Shown: positions 22,145 to 34,687 of the stretch, in pieces | Numbering within the stretch: position 1 is the stretch's first letter | How the letters are laid out: the number at the start of each line of letters is the position of its first letter | Source: Antedon mediterranea | Taxonomy: Eukaryota > Echinodermata > Crinoidea > Comatulida > Antedonidae | Assembly: GCF_964355755.1 (NCBI RefSeq) | Contig: NC_092670.1 | Coordinates: forward strand, 40,659,795-40,723,794 | Length of the DNA: 64,000 nt | Direction of reading: 5' to 3' | Notes under the pieces: model-generated | Seen by the model: the letters and a program-made list of their open reading frames with translations, nothing else | Database searches by the model: none | Told to the model about the DNA's origin: nothing | Made by a program: the position numbers and the translations under genes

Positions 22145-24550
22145 TCATTCACGAGGAATGGCACAAATTTTAAATGGTTTTGGACTCATTGTTAACCCTA
22201 CAAGGGGATCAAGGTCCGGTAGAGGTTCACCTTCTGGAATTATTAATTTAAATCGTTGAAAGAAATTGGTCATGAATAGGAAAATCTCCATCTTGGCCAT
22301 ACTCTCACCCAAACAAGCTCTTCTTCCTGTAACACAATAATTGATTAATTAATTATTTCTTCTTTTGTTTTCATTTTATTATCTATATGCAATGCATTGC
22401 TTTGTTTGTTTGGATAAAAAAATAAATCTCAACGAAATACTGAATAAGAAAATGAAAATTCTAATTCATTCAGTAAATTAAAAAATGTTTTGTTTTTCAT
22501 TTTACAAAAATCAAATTTGTTTACTTACCAATACCAAAAGGCATGAACATTTTCGGTTTGTTAACTTTTTGTCCATCTTCTATTAAGAATCTTGAAGGGT
22601 CAAATGTCATAGGATCATCCCAATACTTTGGATCAGTGTGGATCCTATAGAGATTAAGATTGATGATTGTTCCTTTTGGAAGCTTGTAACCTTTTACAAG
22701 ACACTCTTGCGCGTTTCCATGCGGCAGAGTCGCACCTGCTATGTTGCCCAATCGCTGCACTTCACATGTGGTAGCTTCAAAATATGAGAGGCTGGTTTGA
22801 TCGGCCATTGTTGGTTTTCTACCATCTAGAACATCATCAATTTCTTTTCGAACCTAACAAGGAATAAGTAAGAATATAAGTTGTTCCGCCACTAGAGAGT
22901 GTACCATCTTATTTGGCATATTTGATTTGGGGACTTTTTTGTTAAGTATTTGTTTCCCTTTTTAGTACCTTTCCTGTGGAGTAATTTACAGAGTTTCCAA
23001 GTGCTAAAGCTTGGTTCCAACGCACGGACGCAACGCAAGGAAAAGTATGGACAAATGTGATAGTTAGACTATGCCACTACAGTATTTCTTAAGCATACTT
23101 TATCTTGGACTTCTTGATAAGTTGCCATGTAAATGAAAAACCACATCAAAGTGCTGGATGTTGTTTCAGCCCCTGCAATAAATATCGTCAAAAGGGACGT
23201 CCACATGACGTCTGCATTAAAGAATTTCTTCTCCTCTTTATCACACATTTCACCTTCTGCGAGGAGTCTATCAGTAATATCTCTGATGTTTTCAGGGTCA
23301 AAGGTCTCTTTATGTTTCTTAACTTGATTCCTTACAAACTCTGTAAGGTATATCGCTGGAAGTGCCTTGTGTTTGAACATTGGTAGAGACATTATAGACG
23401 GTATATGCGTTTCTATATTTTTTAAACTGCACTGCTTAAAGAACTTCAACAAATTTTGTAAGAGTTCCTGGAACTCTGGATCTGAGTATTCATAGCGGTC
23501 ACCAAATGCTATATTGCAGATAATATTGGCGACGGCACAGTTCACAATATGCTGAGGGTTGAAGGGGTCAGAGCGGTAATTGCCAGTCTCTTGGCAGAAA
23601 ATGTCAATTTCTGTTTTTATCTTCACTTCTAGACTTCTTTTTCCCATTCCAAAATAACGCAAGGCGGTTATCATCCATCTTCTCCTGGCCTTCCAGGCTG
23701 GACCATTTTCCCATACGACACTTCCTAAAAGGATATAATACCATATTAATCTCAAGAATTGCCGCTACTGCTGTTTCGCACGACACCGTTAAATTATTAA
23801 TTTCTCATCTAACTTTTAATTAATTTAATAAAATATTATTTAATGTCACCATATGTATCATCTAAAGCAATGTTCTCTTCCCCTGCCGCCATGAAAAGCC
23901 TCTTTCACCAATTGCGTAAACCAGTACTGTGTCATTTACAACAAGTGGGAGCTTCTTGCTCTGGACTCTGGATGCTTTATTGATATCAGGTCAGAGACCC
24001 TGCTTCTTGCTCTAGTGGCCATAGACACTGTCTGGACTCTGGATGCTTTTTCTTTCAGGGTTATCTTTACGATAGATTTGACAAACAAATTTAAAACATT
24101 ATAGCGTCGCCTTTTTTATTTGACATCCAATAAGAAGCATTCTATTTGTGGGAAGGGGAAGAGAGTTTAAATTGTCAACACTGAATCCATAAAATACTCA
24201 CCTTCTGTAGCCATATTGTACGTCATAAAGGGAACAAAGTTCCGTTCTGAAAACAATTCTGGTTGTTTCTGGAACATATCTATGGCAAGCTGTCCATCAT
24301 TTATCCAAATTGAAACTCGAAAAGGTCCCTGATATAGAGTCATTATATCGCCGAACTTCTCAGCCCATTCACACATCCTGTTGATCGGTCTCTTTCCGTA
24401 GGAAAGCATATTTCCCACGATCGGCAGCGGAGTAGGTCCGAGTGGAAGTGAATTTATCGAGCGTTGACGAAGATACAACGTTGAAAATATGATAACAAAC
24501 ACAATATACGTGCTGTAATTGGTAATCAAATCTGATAACAACAAACTCAT
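22145..24550 (-). CDS. Cytochrome P450, clan 2 (CYP2-like), downstream tandem copy
   Basis: Four exons join to 493 residues: 24202-24550, 23099-23724, 22529-22853, 22145-22326 (TGA). An N-terminal membrane anchor (about residues 11-27) is followed by the hinge LPLGPTPLPIVGN; family members usually have PPGP. The C-helix region WKARRRWMITALRYFGMGKR is CYP2-like. The I-helix has AGAETTSSTLMW, the K-helix ExxR is Glu356-Arg359 (EVQR), and the haem loop is FGIGRRACLG with axial Cys438. All residues needed for a haem-thiolate monooxygenase are present, so it should act in the ER membrane with P450 reductase; the substrate cannot be told. Exon lengths (349, 626, 325, 182) equal those of the neighbour at 29827-32500 exactly, showing recent tandem duplication. 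Confidence 0.95.
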
Positions 24551-25021
24551 TTTTATAAAAAGAATATTTAAACAACAGGTTAAATACAACATGAATTAGG
24601 CTTTGAACAACACACAACCAGCTACTTTCTGTACCTGCGATCACGAGTCCGTGTGTTTGTGGTTTATGCCTGGCTCCGGGGTTCAAGCAGCAAAGATAGT
24701 GTATCAATTACAATACACTAAAAAAAAACACTTAAAGAAGATAGCGATGGCATGATACCGTATTATTTATTTGTTTGTTAAACATTTTGGCAAATAACGC
24801 AAAAGGAAACCATGGGCCTATGGGTAGTGGGTACCTTATCCAAACTTCTGAGCGGCAATTACTTAGGTTATTCATCCACTTTTTTACATAGTACAAACAA
24901 TCAAGGTAGGCGGCTATACTTTCAGTCCCTGTGTGAATGAATTTTAGTAAAAACTGTTTAGGCGCGCAACAACGCAAGTGAGTTAAGTTGATCAATCAAT
25001 GGACACGATCGTTGTTGTCGC

Positions 25022-25983
25022 CCGGGCCGCGATTTTTTTTTTCGTACATAAGTTGGGGACCCCTTCATGAAACGTCACAAAATAAACATGAATAATTCAT
25101 CAGTTAAATTTGTTGTTCCGTGTGCACCCAAGCGTATAGCAACAAGAAGTGATTACACAACTGCGATACGATACTTTCTACAGTAGGCCTAGGATTATAA
25201 GTAAATTCACGTGATTGCCTTCGCGCACTCTTCTTCACACAAAATGTGTCGAGTCGAGGCTAATCAACAGCTAGGCAAGTACGGCAAGACATTAAACTAA
25301 GAAGTAATTCATTGGACATAGCCCAAAGAAAGCTTAGACCCACAAGAATAAAGAATGTGTATAATTTGTGTACTGTATTTTTTTAATTCTGCTATTTTAT
25401 TATCAAACAATATGCATGTACTCAAAGGAACTTTAAAAATGCGCGTATATGAACACATGAGATGGGAAGATTTGACCCACGAGAATAAAAATGTATTTTT
25501 GTGTAATGTTTATTGTTTAATTTTGCTGACTTATTACTCGGATTGTGTCATACCAAAGATAGTTACACTATAGTGTAACTATCTTTGGTCATACCTAACA
25601 CACACACGTCACACACACCCACACAGCTACTACTACTAGAATAGACATGGGTTTAGAGAAATTAGGCCTAATAGTATTAATAGAAACTATAGTTTTAACA
25701 CGTAATTCTTTAGTAAAAAATTATATTAAAAACACCATAAACTAAAGGCTGATTATTTCGACAATCCACACAAAACGCCGCTATTCTTCTATGAAATCGC
25801 ACGCCGCAACAAGAGCGGAGATAGGCCTAGAATCGTACCGCACTTGTGTAATCACTTCTTGTTGCTATACGCTTGGGTGCACACGGAACAAGAAAATTTA
25901 ACTGATGAATTATTCATGTTTATTTTGTGACGTTTCATGAGGGGGTCCCCAACTTATGTACGAAAAAAAAAATCGCGCCCGGG
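25022..25983. mobile_element. Long-TIR (foldback-type) element between the P450 genes
   Basis: About 170 bp at the left (CGCGATTTTTTTTTTCGTAC, then GGGGACCCCTTCATGAAACG, then TGTGCACCCAAGCGTATAGC) recurs in inverse orientation at 25820-25983. The sequence CCCGGGC adjoins both ends; because it is nearly palindromic it could be a 7-bp target duplication or part of the TIR. The roughly 620-bp interior has no recognisable transposase. Outside both ends lie sequences like MITE family 2, so the element probably inserted into such a repeat. Confidence 0.8.
25552..25589. repeat. 38-bp perfect palindrome
   Basis: The half-site ACCAAAGATAGTTACACTA is followed directly by its exact complement, with no spacer. 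It lies near the middle of the long-TIR element at 25022-25983 and could extrude as a cruciform. Confidence 0.95.
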
Positions 25984-26689
25984 CCTCCTACAACTAACGA
26001 CTAGAGTGGCGACGCGCGGAAGTGAGTTGACCAATCACAATAGACAGTTCCGAAGATCTGCGACGTCATTGGTTATAAATTTCGATGCGCTCCTTTTTAC
26101 GTCACGTCCTTGCGTTGCATCAAAGTTGACCTAACTACATAAAAACACTCCATATTACAATTGACAAATTAAGATAAAAAATGTTTTTTAAACTCAAATA
26201 AATTAAAAGAATTAATATTGCTATATTCTTTCAAAATTGCAAAAATTAAATTACTAATTTTAATCTTATAAATCATTTTATTTTCGGATCGATTAATTTA
26301 CAGTGGGACACATCATGACCCAACACAAATTGTCCACTAACCAAAAACCGAAATTATCCCCTTAATAGGGGGTTTCGCGGGAGAAAACAAAATCAAATAT
26401 ACCAAATGAACAATAATTGATATGGAATCAGCCAAAGTTTTTTACCAATGTAAATTTTAAAGCAAGAAAAAATAAAATAATATAATGTATAATGATTTAT
26501 CCATTTTTACGGAAGCCCGTTCGGGCCACAAGTTAACTATATTTTAAAAGCTGTTACCTGGCGGCGCCGCCACTTAATTATCTGGCGGCCGCCACTTAAT
26601 AATTAGTACATGTCCCGTCACGTGACATGTACGTGCATTGGATCAGAGGCGATGTTGCATATGGAACGCCATTGCCGCCTCCGGCAGCA

Positions 26690-26965
26690 AACTTTGATTC
26701 TATTCGGCTCTTTTACCATTATGTTCGGCTCTTTTACCATTCGGCGCATTTCTATTCGGCCCATTTACCATTACGTTCGGCTCTTTCAGTATTCGGCGCA
26801 TTTCTATTTGGCCCATTTACCATTACGTTCGGCTCTTTCAGCATTCGCCTCTTTTTTATTCGGCCCATTTACCATTACGTTCGGCTCTTTCAGCATTCGG
26901 CTCCTTTTTATTCGGCCCATTTACCATTACGTTCGGCTCTTTTTGATTTGGCCCTTTTTTATACG
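26690..26965. repeat. TTCGGC-box minisatellite (about 56-bp unit)
   Basis: Units combine TTCGGCTCTTTCAGCATTCG, CTCTTTTTTATTCGGCCCAT and TTACCATTACG, repeated about four to five times with variation. Open frames through it are repeat artefacts. Confidence 0.9.
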
Positions 26966-27296
26966 GCGCAATTAAATTCTAACCTTCTTCTTCTTTATTG
27001 TATCAAACAGAAACAATTTCAATACAAAAGGTAGCCAAGATATAGCCGAAGCTAATCAAGCTTGGTACCTTTTATCTTAACTAACTTAAGCTACGAAATT
27101 AACAAATAAATAACAGAACTTAAAAGAAAATCAAAATTTGATAACGTCAAAAACAAAACAAAAAAATGTTGAATAATAAATAAATAACATAAAGTTCTGT
27201 ATGTACTATACTGTAATAAACAAAACCATATCAGTTCAATAGATAATATCTGATGAATTAACAATATATAAAACATTGTAAATTATAGATTATTCT

Positions 27297-27640
27297 TTTA
27301 TAGGCCTATACTTAAATAAAAGTAATTCTTTAAGTTGTTTAGAGAAAGCAAATCTAGATGTAATTGTTCGTAATTCTAAAGGTAAATCATTCCAAATAAC
27401 AGCACCAGAAAAAGAGATTCTAAATCGTCCACAATTAATACGACAAGGGGGAATGGCTAAATTAAAATAATGATTAATTCTTGTATTATATGCATGATCA
27501 GTAGTTTCAAAATAATCAGATAAACTATGAGGTAATCTATTATTAATAGATCAAAAACAAATTTAGAAACAGATAAGGTATAAAGTTTATTTATATCTAA
27601 TATTTTAAGTAAATGAAATAAAGGCAATGAATGTGTTCCA
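27297..27640 (-). pseudogene. LINE relic, extreme C-terminus of a reverse transcriptase polyprotein
   Basis: Minus-strand frames read HSLPLFHLLKILDINKLYTL, then after a frameshift RLPHSLSDYFETTDHAYNTR, then SFSGAVIWNDLPLELRTITS and FAFSKQLKELLL. This LP-x-x-L, H-x-Y-x-TR, G-x-x-x-WN-x-LP, FK-x-x-LK series is the usual C-terminus of CR1/L2-like non-LTR elements. It is nested in the TIR element at 26509-28044. Confidence 0.85.
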
Positions 27641-28048
27641 AACTTTTACATGGGGTCAAATGGAAGAAAATCAACGGCTGGAAATGAGTCTATGAAAAGT
27701 TTACAAAACATATAGATGCAGCATGTAGAGTGTTTTGTTGGTTGAATTAAATGAATTTGAAGGAGGCTATTTCAATATGACTAATCATTTTATTGACATG
27801 ATTAATGTGTTAGAGAACTTTGGTTTGATTTATGGCCTAGGCTAGCTAGGCCTAGCCTAGTGTTAGCCTAACATTTAATAATAATAATAATTTACCCTTT
27901 CTCTCTCAAAATTTGTTAAAAGATGAATTAATTTTAGGTTATTCAACCTAAAATTGAATCTGGCGGCCGCCAGATAATTATCTGGCGGCCGCCAGATAAC
28001 AGCTTTTAAAATATAGTTAACTTGTGGCCCGAACGGGCTTCCGTATAA

Positions 28049-28410
28049 ATTGTATTGGTTTGGAACCATGCATACATATCGCTAGTCTAGCTTCTAGACG
28101 GAGTTCTCGTCTAGAATATCAGTAAAAATGTTGGCGAATTTGGCACATAAGGCGTTTCATACGTAAGCTACATAAAGCAATTCGCGTCAACTATGATATG
28201 TCACGCGTCACTGCATTACAGCGTCACAAATATTAGTATTTCAATGGATGGATCATGGAGGATTATTTATAACTTTTCTGTTATTTCACTAAAATTAAAT
28301 TCACGTAAATCAAATAATTACAAAGTTAATATTTATTAAATATGCTTTATTTCACAAAAATAAATCAAAAAACATATTATGTTAATAATCTTAGTAATAT
28401 TTTGAGAATT
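28049..28410. repeat. Dispersed-repeat block matching 15867-15965 and 19436-19630
   Basis: 28049-28160 resembles 15867-15965 (TTGTATTGGTTTGGAACCAT, GGCGTTTCATACGT) and 28173-28410 resembles 19436-19630. The joined order suggests one older element of which the other two sites keep only parts. Confidence 0.8.
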
Positions 28411-28952
28411 TTCATACCCAAATTCTTTTTTCTCTCATGAATGTAAATTTGTCTGTCATCAATTTTTAATCAAAAGTAATTTAAAATTATTTAGTATATT
28501 TAATAAGAAAAGTCTTCTTAAATTATTTTAGTTTTATGACCCTAGCAACCATAAGATGAACAAATAAAGTTAAAGAAATATAGAATCATAATGGCTTGCC
28601 AAACTTGTATTTTCAGAAATTGTTACTGTTATTATATAAAACTATTAGTGGACCTCTGTGTTTTAATATTATTGTTATTCAACCAAGAATTTATAAATAG
28701 ACTGTAGAACCTACTAACACACATAAACCAATACTACAGTAGTCCAGGTTAACAGACTGTATATCAACATTAATTATATAGCTTGAAATACATTTTCCAG
28801 ACAAAAAACGTTGATTGGTTGTCTAAAAAGACAATAAATACAGGCTTGGTGAATGTCTAGAACCGATACATACTGTATCAACATGACTCGTTAAATGTAT
28901 AAAAACAAATATTAAATAATATAAAATTTTTGGCAATATTCAGGTAATAATT

Positions 28953-29293
28953 ATAAAGCTTGGTTCCCACTAGGACGCAATGCAAGGACGTAAGCACAAC
29001 GCAAGTAATTTGACCAATAACAACGAAATGGAACCATTGCTTGTGATTGGTCAAGTTACTTGCGTTATGCCTACGCTATTGTTTTGTGTCTAAGTAAGAA
29101 CTAAGCTTTAGAAACATATTAGCTAAACTATAAATTGTGAGTTTTTTTCCTTTTATTTAATGGTACTGTATGATTTATTGATTGGTTTCAACAAAAACAA
29201 TGAAAATGTTTCTCAAAACTATTTATAAGCATAAATTGTTACATGCACAACGATTACATCCTTGAGTTGTGTCCTAGTGGGAACCAAGCCTTA
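28953..29293. mobile_element. MITE family 2 composite (TIR TAAAGCTTGGTTCCCACTAG)
   Basis: The left end carries the family TIR and ACGCAA(T/C)GCAAGGACGTAAG. A complete right half ends near 29110 (CTAAGCTTTA) and a second right end (CCTAGTGGGAACCAAGCC) lies at 29271-29293, so two copies appear overlapped or one was extended. It lies downstream of the second P450 gene. Confidence 0.8.
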
Positions 29294-29514
29294 GGTGTAA
29301 TGTGTATCTAATATTAATACAGAAGGCAGTCATAGAGAATGCCCTTTTGGAAAAAAAACATTTAAATTGTTATTAATTATTGCACAGGTACCATTATTAT
29401 GATTCAAGATTCTTTGAACTTTAACCTGTATTGTAACAGTCAACCCTCTTTCTGTTTCAGATCTATTTTCACTTCTATTTTCTCTTTCTCTACTTTTCAT
29501 TTGTTTATACAGTA

Positions 29515-29672
29515 GTTGGCTCTCCCAATACTGGACTCTCTAAAAACCAGAAACTCCCTCAAAACATGGCTTTACTTTCAAAGTCATAAATTTATGTTTC
29601 ATTATATTCTGAAAATCTAGCATATTAGGCGACCCATTGGAATGGTGTCCAGTACTGAGAGTTTTGACTATA
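29515..29672. mobile_element. MITE family 4 short copy
   Basis: The ends read GGCTCTCCCAATACTGGA and TCCAGTACTGAGAGTTTTGA, an inverted pair similar to the ends of 15232-15525. It lies about 150 bp past the stop codon of the minus-strand P450. Confidence 0.65.
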
Positions 29673-29826
29673 TTGGCGCTTTTTTTATTTCCTAAAGGTA
29701 GTTTTTTAAGAAGTTGATTTCTAATCTAATTCTGTTAGCAGAAGAACATTTTTACTCATAGCCTACCAAATCCCTGAGAATTTTAAATGATTTTGGACTC
29801 ATTGCTAATCTATGCAGTACAATCTA

Positions 29827-32500
29827 TTATTCCCGAGGAATTGCACAAACTTTAAATGGTTTTGGACTCATTGTTAACCCTACAAGGGGATCTAGATCCG
29901 GTAGAGTTTCACCTTCTGGAATTATTAATTTAAATCGTTGAAAGAAATTGGTCATTACGAGGAAAATCTCCATCTTGGCCATACTCTCACCCAAACAAGC
30001 TCTTCTTCCTGTAAAACAATTATAGTTTATTTATTATAGTATAAATATGTATAAGTATTACATTTATTATTACAATTTTTTTCATCTTGGTTGAATTTTA
30101 AAGAAAAAATCGATATTTATGTTTAAAAACATTGCACAAGTTACTGAATACGATAAAAATTAAAACATCAATTTTAATTTATTTCAAAAAATCAAATTGG
30201 TTTACTTACCAATACCAAAAGGCATGAACATTTTCGGTTTGCTAACTTTTTTCCCATCATCTATTAAGAATCTTGAAGGGTCAAAGGTCATCGGATCATC
30301 CCAATACTTTGGATCAGTGTGGATCCTATAGAGATTAAGATTGATGATTGTTCCTTTCGGAATCTTGTAACCTTTTACGACACACTCTTGCGCGTTTCCG
30401 TGAGGCAGCGTGGCACCTGCTATGTTGCCCAATCGTTGCACTTCATATGTGGTAGCTTCAAAATATGGGAGGCTGCTTTGATCGGCCATCGTTGGCTTTC
30501 TACCATCCAGAACATCATCAATCTCTTTCCGAACCTAACAAAGAATAAGTAAAAGAATATGAGTTGTTCTGCCACTTGAGAGTGTACCATCTTATTTGGC
30601 ATATTTGATTTGGGGACTTTTTTGTTGAGTATTATTCTCCCTTTTTAGTAACTTCTAACAATGCATTTCCTGCGGAGTAATTTACAGAGTTAATTTCCAA
30701 GCGTTAAAGCTTTTTTCATTTCATTTCATTACATTATTTATTTGGTCAATTTAAGTATATACAAAACAAAAAAAAACTGAAATTGGGGAGACCAGGGTCA
30801 ACCTAAGTGAACTTAATCACTGTAGCTGAGCCGGTTGACCAACTAGGACGCAACGCAAGGAAGTAAGTGCAACACAAGTGAGCTGGTGACTGCTCACTTG
30901 TCAACTCACTGGTGTTGCTCTTGCATATTGCATCCTTGTTGGATCCTGCTTTTATAGTAAATACTCAACTCAACTTGGTTAAGTTTCCAATCAATTACTG
31001 TACTCCAATTATTATCTAGCTACTACTACTAGTGATTAGTGAAAATGTTGTCAAATACTATTAACATTTACAATGGAAGAATATTTCTTAAGGAAGCATA
31101 CTTTATCTTGGACTTCTTGATAAGTTGCCATGTAAATAAAAAACCACATCAAAGTGCTGGATGTTGTTTCAGCCCCTGCAACAAATATCGTCAAAAGGGA
31201 CGTCCACATGACGTCTGGATTAAAGAATTTCTTCTCCTCTTTGTCACACATTTCACCTTCTGCGAGGAGTCTATCAGTAATATCTCTGATGTTTTCAGGG
31301 TCAAAGGTCTCTTTATGTTTCTTAACTTGATTCCTTACAAACTCTGTTAGGTATATTGCTGGAAGTGCCTTGTGTTTGAACATTGGTAGAGACATTATAG
31401 ACGGTATATGCATTTCTATATTTTTTAAACTGCACTGCTTAAAGAACTTCAACAAATTTTGTAAGAGTTCCTGGAACTCTGGATCTGAGTATTCATAGCG
31501 GTCACCAAATGCTATATTGCAGATAATATTGGCGACAGCACAGTTCACAATATGTTGAGGGTTGAAGGGGTTAGAGTGGTAATTCGCAGCTTCTTGGCAG
31601 AAAATGTCAGTTTCTGTTTTTATCTTCACTTCTAAACTTCTCTTTCCCATTCCAAAATGACGCAAGGCCGTTATCATCCATCGTCTCCTGGCCTTCCAGG
31701 CTGGGCCATTCTCCCATACAACGCTTCCTGAAAGATAAAACATATTATTCTCAAAAGAATTTTAGAATGTATTGTTACCAAAAACATGAAACTGAAGATT
31801 TATAAAATCAAACTTAATAGTCTATTTTGCAACTTTAATCAAGTTAATCACTTTTGTAGTGAAAAAAGACAAAATAAACGGTTAAATTTGTACCAAAAGC
31901 TAATTGGTTAGCAGTCAATTTTATTATTTTTTGCTTTATTGCAGTTTTTTTAAGGTAAATTTTTTTTTCAATCCAATTTTTGGTAAGTGAATATGTACAT
32001 TAAAATTGCATATTCAAGCAAAAAATGTTTAAAAATTATTTTTTCAAAAGAAAATATATCTTTAAATAAATTTATTTTATTTGGCATACAAAGACATCAG
32101 ATTCTTTATGGCTTTAAAAGAAATGGCAGCACTGTCTCCAAAACGTCTTACCTTCAGCAGCCATGTTGTACGTCATAAAAGGAACAGGGTTTCGTTGTGA
32201 AAACAGGTCGGGTTGTTTTTGGAACATATCTATGGCAAGCTGTCCATCATTTACCCAAAGCACAACTCGAAAAGGTCCCTGGTACAGAGTGATTATATCG
32301 CCGAACTTCTCAGCCCATTCACAAATTCTTTTATACGGTGTCTTTCCGTAGGAAAGCACATTTCCCACGATCGGCAGCGGAGTAGGGCCGGGTGGAAGTG
32401 AATTTATCGAGCGTTGACGAAGATACAACGTTAAAAAAATGATAACAAACACGATATACGCGCTGTAGTCGCTAACAGAATCAGATAACAACAAACTCAT
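29827..32500 (-). CDS. Cytochrome P450, clan 2 (CYP2-like), upstream tandem copy
   Basis: Exons 32152-32500, 31102-31727, 30210-30534 and 29827-30008 (TAA) join to 493 residues, collinear with and closely similar to the copy at 22145-24550. It has the N-terminal anchor, an intact hinge SLPPGPTPLPIVGN, the I-helix AGAETTSSTLMW, the ExxR pair and FGIGRRACLG with the haem-binding cysteine. Most differences lie in the N-terminal region, where substrate-recognition site 1 follows. Introns differ more than exons, except near splice sites. The last part of exon 4 and its 3' flank are partly duplicated at 29770-29820 (ATGATTTTGGACTCATTG), a noncoding fragment. Substrate unknown; an ER monooxygenase is expected. 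Confidence 0.95.
30700..30960. other. MITE family 2 fragment and simple sequence in P450 intron
   Basis: ACTAGGACGCAACGCAAGGA, AGTAAGTGCAACACAAGTGA and later inverse words (TGCATCCTTGTTGGATCC) show a degraded MITE family 2 copy in intron 2. The equivalent intron of the other P450 gene keeps a different fragment at 23010-23045, so both insertions predate or straddle the duplication. Confidence 0.5.
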
Positions 32501-34215
32501 ACTACTAGGCCTAGTCTGTTTTAAAAAGGATATATAAACAAGTTTAATACACGTAAATTAGGCTTTAAAACCGAGACAACTAGTAGCTACTCTCTCCGAC
32601 GGCTACACTACAATCACGAGTGTGTTGTAGTTTCGCTTATGAAACGTCTGGCCTGGGGTTCAAGGAAAACAGACAGGAGGGGATTAGGCGGTTATGACCT
32701 AGTAGCCAATGCAATGACCCAAATCATCCTTCGATTTAAAAAAAACGGAAAAAAATAATGTTTTCAATTATAAAAAGACAAAATAAATGGTTAAATTCAA
32801 CCAAAACCCCCTTAGCTATTTTAATTTATGTACAGCGCATTGGGAGCTTGCTTATAATTAATATGCGCTATATAACAATGAACTATAAATATTAATTATT
32901 TGTATTGCCTGGCAGCCAATTTGACTATTTGTTTGCTTTAAATTACAGTTTTTTTAGGTAAATATTTTTTCTTTGATCCACTTTTTGGTAAAAAAAGAAA
33001 ACTATAATGTATGTAACATTAACATTGCATATTCAACAACAATGTTAGACAATTATTTGGGGGACAATATAATATCTTTAAAAAAAAACAACGTTGTAGG
33101 CGGCGCATGCCATGAATTTATGGTTTTCACTGCGCTCTATCTATTGTATTGATGGAAAGTTATTTTTATCAGTTAAAAAATTAAATCAACGAGCGAGTGA
33201 ACTCACAGGGAATTCACACTCACAAACCAGGGGTGGCGCCAGGATCTTTCCGACGCGGGGGATAAATTCCCCGACGGGGGGGGGGGGGGGGGAAGCATCA
33301 CTTGGCTGGGGTCCAGGGGGAAGCCCCGGAAGCAACGCGTTATAGCGTAATTTGAGGCCGTTTTAATCAGATTTAGGGTAGCCAGTTTTTTCAATTTTGT
33401 ATGGTACATAAATAAAATACTGTGTGAAAAACACATTGCAAGAGGTCCGGTACGATGACTGTGTAAATCCATTCTTTCAAATTTAAAAATGAAGTTTTTA
33501 AAGTTCAATATGCCTATCATAGAAAATATACGCGAACGTAAAACCTCCCCACGGGCCAAGAGGTATATCGTTATAATCGCAGAGACGTAGGCAGGTTGCT
33601 GTCTGGGGGTGCGAAAATTGTAAATGCGCGAGATATCCATGGTCTGATCTGTAAGAAAATTTTGAAAAATAGGGCTGCTAGGTCCCCGGAAATTGCAATT
33701 ATACATTGATATATAAAACGAAATTACAAGTCTATCAGAGAACAAGCCCACCGAGGTTGAGATGGAGCTAAGGACATTTAAACAACTAGAGTTGTTAGGT
33801 CCCCGGATATTGGATTATAGTATTTCGAAAAAAAGAAACAAAATATATAAGGCTCCAGGACCAGCCCTACCATTAGGGTTGAGCTGCTAAGAAAATTGTG
33901 AAAAATAGAAACAAAATGTACGGTATTAATACATGACCAGCTCTATAATTGGGGACGGTTGAGCTAAGACAATTTTGAAAAGTAGAGATGCAGGTCTTCA
34001 AAAATTACACCTATACTTTAAAAAAATTCAGACATAGAGGCCTAAACAAGTTACCATTTTTACCTTTTATTTGGAGGGGAATGCGTCCACAAGCGTAGAC
34101 CATTTTCCGTCGGGGAAATCAGTTTATTTCCTAGATGTGAATCTGGAATTTCGATGTAATAGCCTAACTTAGCTATAATAAGATGTTGGCTAAATGAAAA
34201 TGGCATGTTTTTTGT

Positions 34216-34506
34216 TTAGTAATGTAGGCCGAGCCTACAGTGAAAAACGTCTATTTCAGGTTCAGGTAATCGTGAATTAAAAAATTGAACATACGAACAA
34301 TAAAATAGATCGCGAAGATAATTCGTACCCTTTTTCTGTCGATACACATGTAGTACACGACGTAATGCGTCAGTAAACTTCGCCTGGAAAGTAACTACAG
34401 TACACATTCTGGTCCCTGGGTGGAACATGATATCACGCGTAAACCGCAATGGGCCGGGCCCAATGTTAAACGATTCGTACAAAGGGACACCGCCAGACAA
34501 GTGCAT
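34216..34506 (-). other. Unrecognised 96-codon ORF inside the hAT-like element
   Basis: The reading starts at an ATG (34506) and has a fairly balanced composition, with basic and aromatic residues (for example RRVLHVYRQKKG and FYCSYVQFFNSR). I recognise no domain and no flanking exons, so it may be a captured exon, an old transposase piece or chance. Confidence 0.2.
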
Positions 34507-34687
34507 ACCTATTGTTTATTAGATCGCTGGCAATAATGCATGCATAATAAAGTGTAATAGCCCTCCGACGTACTTAACAAAAATGGAACTTCGCGATTTT
34601 CTAGTCGCTGAAGCTACGAAGTGAAACGCGAATGATTTTTACTTTATATTATATTCCCCAACGAAAAGTCACGTGGTGTGCACGCCG

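Larger units (their letters stand above)
26509..28044. mobile_element. TIR element with palindromic CTGGCGGCCGCCAG subrepeats
   Basis: The left end ACGGAAGCCCGTTCGGGCCA, then CAAGTTAACTATATTTTAAA and AGCTGTTA, recurs inverted at the right end (27960-28044). On both sides the TIR leads into two copies of a CTGGCGGC/GCCGCC palindrome that includes a NotI site. The interior holds a minisatellite (26690-26965) and a LINE relic (27297-27640). No transposase is seen, so it is probably non-autonomous. No clear target duplication was found. Confidence 0.85.

Noticed and set aside
26610-27034. Overlapping plus-strand frames rich in FGSFTI/RSALS
   Set aside because: They follow the TTCGGC-box minisatellite inside a TIR element.
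33112-33345. Glycine-rich 77-codon frame
   Set aside because: It crosses a hAT-like terminus and a G homopolymer run.
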